DNA of 64,000 nt from Nitrobacter sp051912485. GTDB lineage: Bacteria; Pseudomonadota; Alphaproteobacteria; Rhizobiales; Xanthobacteraceae. Below the pieces are notes generated by a model. That model saw only the letters and a list, made by a program, of their open reading frames with translations. It searched no databases and was not told the origin of the DNA. The stretch lies in the NCBI RefSeq assembly GCF_051912485.1, contig NZ_CP196822.1, forward strand, positions 1,178,001-1,242,000, given 5' to 3'. Positions 60,776-64,000 of this stretch are shown here, one piece after another; positions within the stretch are counted from its first letter, which is position 1, and each line of letters begins with the position of its first letter. The translations under genes and the position numbers were made by a program.

Positions 60776-62068
60776 TCAGGAGACGTCGCTGTCGCCGGCC
60801 TTTCGAAATGGCCCGGCGTCGGTCAATTCGCGGGCGGCTTCAGCGACATATTGTCGTTCGCGCTTGAGATAGTCACCCACCGCGCGGCGCAGCCCGGAGT
60901 CGGCGATGTAGTGCGCCGAGTAGGTGGTTTGCGGCAGATAGCCGCGCGCGATCTTGTGCTCGCCCTGCGCGCCGGCCTCAACGGTTTTCAGACGATGGCG
61001 GATCGCAAAATCGATCGCCTGGTAATAGCAGACCTCGAAATGCAGGAAGGGATGGTGCTCGATCGCGCCCCAGTGCCGTCCGAACAGTGTATCCGAACCG
61101 ATGAAGTTGATGGCGCCGGCAATCCAGCGGCCATCGCGCCGGGCCATGATTAGCGCGATATCCTGGCTCATGCTTTCGCCGATCAGGGAGTAGAAGGATC
61201 GGGTCAGGTAGGGTCGGCCCCACTTGCGCGATCCCGTTTCCATGTAGAATTGGAAGAAGGCGTCCCAGGCTTCTTCCGTGAGTTCGCTGCCGGTAAGAAC
61301 ATGGATTGTGATGCCGTTGGTCAGCGCATCGCGGCGTTCGCGGCGGATCGCCTTGCGATGCCGGGAGGCGAGGGTGGCGAGAAAGTCCTCGAAGCTCGAG
61401 TAGCCTTCGTTCCGCCAGTGAAACTGCTGGTCGGTGCGCTGGAGGAAGCCGCTCCCAGCGAGAAACGTCCATTCCTGCTCGCGAGCAAAGGTGACGTGGA
61501 CAGATGAGCTCTGTGTCGCATCACAGAGGCTGACAAGGCCGCCGGCCAGTGCGGTGGCGATGCGCATCTCGTCGCTGCCTGCGCGGATCAGAAGCCGCGG
61601 GCCGGTGGCCGGTGTAAACGGAACCGAGGCGAGGAGCTTGGGGTAATAGCGCCCGCCCGCGCTTTCATAGGCGTTGGCCCAGCCGTGATCGAATACATAC
61701 TCGCCCTGTGAATGCGACTTCAGGTAGCACGGTACGACGCCGACGACCGCGCCATCGCGGCGAGCAATCAGGTGGCGCGGTCCCCATCCAGTGCGCCGGC
61801 AAGCTGAATTTGATGCCTCAAGCGCTGTAAAAAAAGCGTGTGAGATAAAAGGGTTATATTTCTCTCTTGAGTTAAGAAATGAAATTTGTGCCGATGAAGA
61901 TTCAGGCGTCGCACCGGACGTCGGCGATTCGTCATGATGTCCGATCGCAGGATTGGCGCAGGCGTCCCAGTCCAGAGCCGGAATCTGGCTGACCGAGTCG
62001 ATGGCTGCGAGCGATATTTCGGGTGACGTCATCAAGGAGTTGAACCGGTCTGGCTTTTGATCAGCCAT
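60776..62068 (-). CDS. DUF482 GNAT-fold peptidogalycan-type acyltransferase
   Basis: A 430-residue DUF482 protein of the FemAB-like GNAT superfamily. Motifs: NPFISHAFFTALEASNSACR, WGPRHLIARRDGAVVGVVPC, VFDHGWANAYESAGGRYYPK and the C-terminal YYQAIDFAIRHRLKTVEAGA with QGEHKIARGYLPQTTYSAHY. I start at the ATG at 62068, since any earlier start would overlap the glycerophosphodiesterase gene; an ATG 12 codons later is also possible. It probably modifies an envelope glycan or lipid; the substrate is unknown. Confidence 0.8.
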   Translation of the reverse strand: MADQKPDRFNSLMTSPEISLAAIDSVSQIPALDWDACANPAIGHHDESPTSGATPESSSAQISFLNSREKYNPFISHAFFTALEASNSACRRTGWGPRHLIARRDGAVVGVVPCYLKSHSQGEYVFDHGWANAYESAGGRYYPKLLASVPFTPATGPRLLIRAGSDEMRIATALAGGLVSLCDATQSSSVHVTFAREQEWTFLAGSGFLQRTDQQFHWRNEGYSSFEDFLATLASRHRKAIRRERRDALTNGITIHVLTGSELTEEAWDAFFQFYMETGSRKWGRPYLTRSFYSLIGESMSQDIALIMARRDGRWIAGAINFIGSDTLFGRHWGAIEHHPFLHFEVCYYQAIDFAIRHRLKTVEAGAQGEHKIARGYLPQTTYSAHYIADSGLRRAVGDYLKRERQYVAEAARELTDAGPFRKAGDSDVS

Positions 62069-62148
62069 TCTACGCGGTGACCTCCGCTGGTGGTGGGGCG
62101 TCAGCCAACAGATTGGACACCATTCCGGTCGCGTCAAGTGTCGCGAGC

Positions 62149-62901
62149 TCATAAGTCCGGGCGGAAGCCCTCGAAGATCATCTGATCGGCATATTTGGCA
62201 GCGCGGGCGCGCTGTTCGGGCGTGCGTACCGTCCATGTCAGCAGCGGACATTGGAAAATGTTCCGCGCAATCCATGGGGCTACGGCGGGAAGCTCGTTCA
62301 CGTAATAAGCAAAGAAATGCGGCCGGGTGCGGAAGGCATGAAGCAGATAGGTCATTGTTGTGCGCTGTTCTGGCGTCGCATCGGGCCAATCGACTGCGGT
62401 ATAGGTTCGCTCGGCCACGATGCCGCGTGGGCGCGCCGGGATCAGTTCGCGCAGCGCCACCACCTGATCCGGATCGAATGACATGCTGGCCACAGGTCCT
62501 TCATAGGAGGACAGCACGTCGGCCATGCGCCGCACCAGCCTGCGATCACCGTCGAAATGGCTTTTGACCTCGATCACCAGCGGCACGCGGCCGGCGACGA
62601 GCGCGCAGAGATCCGCAAGCGACATCATTCTTTCGGACGTCTTCTTGAAGACGACCTGCCTGAGTTCGGCAGCCGTCTTGGTTCGCAACGCTCCCGAGCC
62701 CTCGGTCAGCCGGCCGAGTTCGTCGTCATGATGAACCATGGCCTCGCCGTCGGCGGTGACCTGGACGTCCAGTTCGATGCCGAAGTTTCCGGCGATGGCG
62801 GCAAGGGCCGCCCCCGGCATGTTCTCAACGATGCCGCGGGCGTCATCATGCAGGCCGCGGTGGGCGACCGGGCGAGCCGTCAGCCAGTCGGGCGCGCGCA
62901 T
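62149..62901 (-). CDS. Glycerophosphodiester phosphodiesterase
   Basis: A 250-residue GDPD-family phosphodiesterase, cytosolic UgpQ type because no signal peptide is present. H14-R15 in AHRGLHDDARG, EN near 26-27, ELDVQVTADGEAMVHHDDEL (metal and catalytic His/Glu/Asp) and VIEVKSHFDGD are the active-site motifs. It hydrolyses deacylated phospholipids to glycerol-3-phosphate and alcohol. It follows the RidA-like gene with a 5-bp gap and precedes the DUF482 gene on the same strand. Confidence 0.9.
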   Translation of the reverse strand: MRAPDWLTARPVAHRGLHDDARGIVENMPGAALAAIAGNFGIELDVQVTADGEAMVHHDDELGRLTEGSGALRTKTAAELRQVVFKKTSERMMSLADLCALVAGRVPLVIEVKSHFDGDRRLVRRMADVLSSYEGPVASMSFDPDQVVALRELIPARPRGIVAERTYTAVDWPDATPEQRTTMTYLLHAFRTRPHFFAYYVNELPAVAPWIARNIFQCPLLTWTVRTPEQRARAAKYADQMIFEGFRPDL

Positions 62902-62906
62902 CGGGG

Positions 62907-63374
62907 TTAGGCGACTTCGAACAGACCTTCCACTTCGACCGCTGCGTCCGCGGGAAGGGAGGCAACGCCAACCGTGCTACGCGCATGGCGGCCCCTGTCG
63001 CCGAATGCCTCAACCATTAGATCGGATGCACCGTTCATCACCTTGGGTCCATCGACGAAATCGGGAGTGGAGTTGATGAAGCCGCCGAGCCTGACGACGC
63101 GGACCACCTTGTCGAGGTCGCCGAGCGCGGCTTTGACCTGCGCCAGCAGATTGAGGGCGCAGCCGCGCGCTGCGGCGCTGCCCTGTTCAATGGTGACGTC
63201 TGCACCCAGCTTTCCCTTGGCGATCAGCTTGCCTTCGGGGTTGAAGCAGAGCTGTCCGGATAAGAACAGCAGGTTGCCGGTACGGACGAAGCCGACGTAA
63301 TTCGCCACCGGCGATGCTGGTTCGTGCAGGGTGATGCCCAGCGCCACCAACTTCTGCTCGATCGTTCCTGCCAT
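62907..63374 (-). CDS. RidA-family protein
   Basis: A 155-residue YjgF/RidA-type protein, enamine/imine deaminase superfamily. Family signatures: VRTGNLLFLSGQLCFNPEGK, ARGCALNLLAQVKAALGDLD and VVRVVRLGGFINSTPDFVDG, ending GRHARSTVGVASLPADAAVE. The family arginine of the R-S-T segment (RSTVGVASLP) is present. It is likely the first gene of a three-gene minus-strand operon with GDPD and DUF482. Substrate is unknown; the protein is longer than E. coli RidA (128). Confidence 0.87.
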   Translation of the reverse strand: MAGTIEQKLVALGITLHEPASPVANYVGFVRTGNLLFLSGQLCFNPEGKLIAKGKLGADVTIEQGSAAARGCALNLLAQVKAALGDLDKVVRVVRLGGFINSTPDFVDGPKVMNGASDLMVEAFGDRGRHARSTVGVASLPADAAVEVEGLFEVA

Positions 63375-63450
63375 ATCAGTCCCCGGTAAATGGAATGGAT
63401 GCTCAGTTTGAAGAATTGCGCTCAGGCTCTCTCTATCTCGCCTATCATCA

Positions 63451-63468
63451 CATCACTTGCAAGTGATG
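63451..63468. promoter_or_regulatory. Perfect 18-bp palindrome (candidate operator)
   Basis: CATCACTTGCAAGTGATG is an exact palindrome in the 245-bp gap between the divergent RidA-like and eipB genes. Such a symmetric site fits a dimeric transcription factor (for example MarR, HxlR or TetR type). It lies about 75 bp from the RidA-like start and 150 bp from the eipB start. No factor is identified. Confidence 0.4.
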
Positions 63469-63619
63469 GCGGAGCGGGGCCGATATTGCGGAAATGTCCC
63501 GCTAGGGCCTGTTCAAATCATCGAGTCGAGCATCAAATCGCAGTATGCCGCCGCACCGCCCTAGTTGTGGCGCAATAGGGCGCTGACTATGCTCGGATTC
63601 GGTCACATCGAGAGACGAT

Positions 63620-64000
63620 ATGCGCGATCATTTCCATTGCTCAACTTTGCGATTTTGGCCCGGGTTTCTGACGCTGGCTTTAGCAGCGATCTGTCTGCCG
63701 CCGCTCAGTAGCGCCGCGCACGCCGCGGCCGTTGTTCCGTTTCTCCCCCATCAGGCGTTGTACGATTTGAACCTCCTGAAGTCGCGCGGGAGCACGTCGC
63801 TGGACAGTGCCCGCGGACGAATCCTTTACAAGTTTTCCGGAAATGCCTGCGAGGGGTACACTTCGGATTTCAGGCAAGTCTCGGAGATGGATAGCGGGGA
63901 AGGAAAGAGCACGCTGAGCGACATGCAATCCACGAACTGGGAGGATGCGGAGGGCAGGAGCTTCCGGTTCAAGGTTGTGACCCGCATGAACGACAGCGAT
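63620..64000 (+). CDS. eipB: EipB-type envelope integrity protein (DUF1849), N-terminal part
   Basis: The gene runs off the window end; 127 residues are visible. A signal peptide (about residues 1-36, hydrophobic LTLALAAICLPPLSSAAHA) leads to the mature domain with VVPFLPHQALYDLNLL, SARGRILYKFSGNACEGY and FRQVSEMDSGEGKSTLSDMQ, the DUF1849 pattern. EipB is a periplasmic beta-spiral protein needed for envelope integrity in Brucella. The ATG at 63620 follows GAGAGACG. It is divergent from the RidA-like operon. Confidence 0.85.
   Translation, partial: MRDHFHCSTLRFWPGFLTLALAAICLPPLSSAAHAAAVVPFLPHQALYDLNLLKSRGSTSLDSARGRILYKFSGNACEGYTSDFRQVSEMDSGEGKSTLSDMQSTNWEDAEGRSFRFKVVTRMNDSD

Overview
The window is a chromosomal segment of an alphaproteobacterium, most likely from the Bradyrhizobium / Rhodopseudomonas / Afipia / Nitrobacter group (Nitrobacteraceae). 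This rests on the GC-rich codon use, the ribosomal protein variants (long S14, short-LID adenylate kinase), ATP12 and CBP3-like chaperones, EipB (DUF1849), DUF2842, the gene order ihfA - merR - tRNA-Pro, and several small interspersed palindromic repeats that I remember from this group. The genus cannot be fixed by eye.

Layout. (1) 1-183: C-terminal end of an unrecognised His-tailed protein, then about 1.3 kb without a convincing gene. (2) 1497-20600: a nearly complete str-S10-spc-alpha ribosomal superoperon (rpsL, rpsG, fusA, tuf, rpsJ to rplO, secY, adk, then rpsM, rpsK, rpoA, rplQ), closed by a strong intrinsic terminator. A separate promoter and a structured leader precede rpsM. (3) 20.8-31.5 kb: housekeeping genes: an SDR oxidoreductase, a Deg-type periplasmic protease with a heat-shock-like promoter, rarA, a TPR protein, an RluC-type pseudouridine synthase carrying an in-frame repeat insertion, ATP12, an orphan FliK-like / FlhB C-domain pair, pccB and an AhpD-like protein. 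(4) 31.6-38.5 kb: a ThrE-type exporter, a BamE-type lipoprotein, a CBP3-like chaperone, DUF177-plsX-fabH, ihfA, a MerR regulator and tRNA-Pro(GGG). (5) 38.5-41.3 kb: an accessory scar downstream of the tRNA: AlpA-like protein, a small unknown protein, an unknown gene cut by an IS3-family remnant, and the N-terminal piece of a TolC-like gene. (6) 41.3-51.1 kb: a saccharopine-dehydrogenase-like reductase followed by a compact exopolysaccharide locus (O-antigen ligase/polymerase, polyprenyl-P sugar transferase, glycosyltransferase, Wza-type export lipoprotein, and divergently a Wzc-like co-polymerase with a degenerate kinase domain, then a CelD-like acyltransferase). (7) 51.2-64 kb: DUF2842, heme A synthase, a NarK-type transporter, MetY, a CoA-binding protein, an ECHDC3-like protein, a PaaI-like thioesterase, rplM-rpsI, a lytic transglycosylase, TrmO, a DUF482 protein, a glycerophosphodiesterase, a RidA-like protein and the start of eipB.

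How the genes work together: the first third supplies translation, protein export (secY) and RNA polymerase alpha. The middle supplies phospholipid and fatty-acid initiation (plsX, fabH) and envelope functions (Deg, BamE-like). The polysaccharide locus can assemble a lipid-linked sugar, extend it, polymerise it and export it. No complete novel defence or mobile system is visible. The most unusual items are the in-frame repeat inside the pseudouridine synthase gene, the pseudokinase-like Wzc protein, the IS3-bounded deletion scar after tRNA-Pro, and the structured ribosomal leaders.
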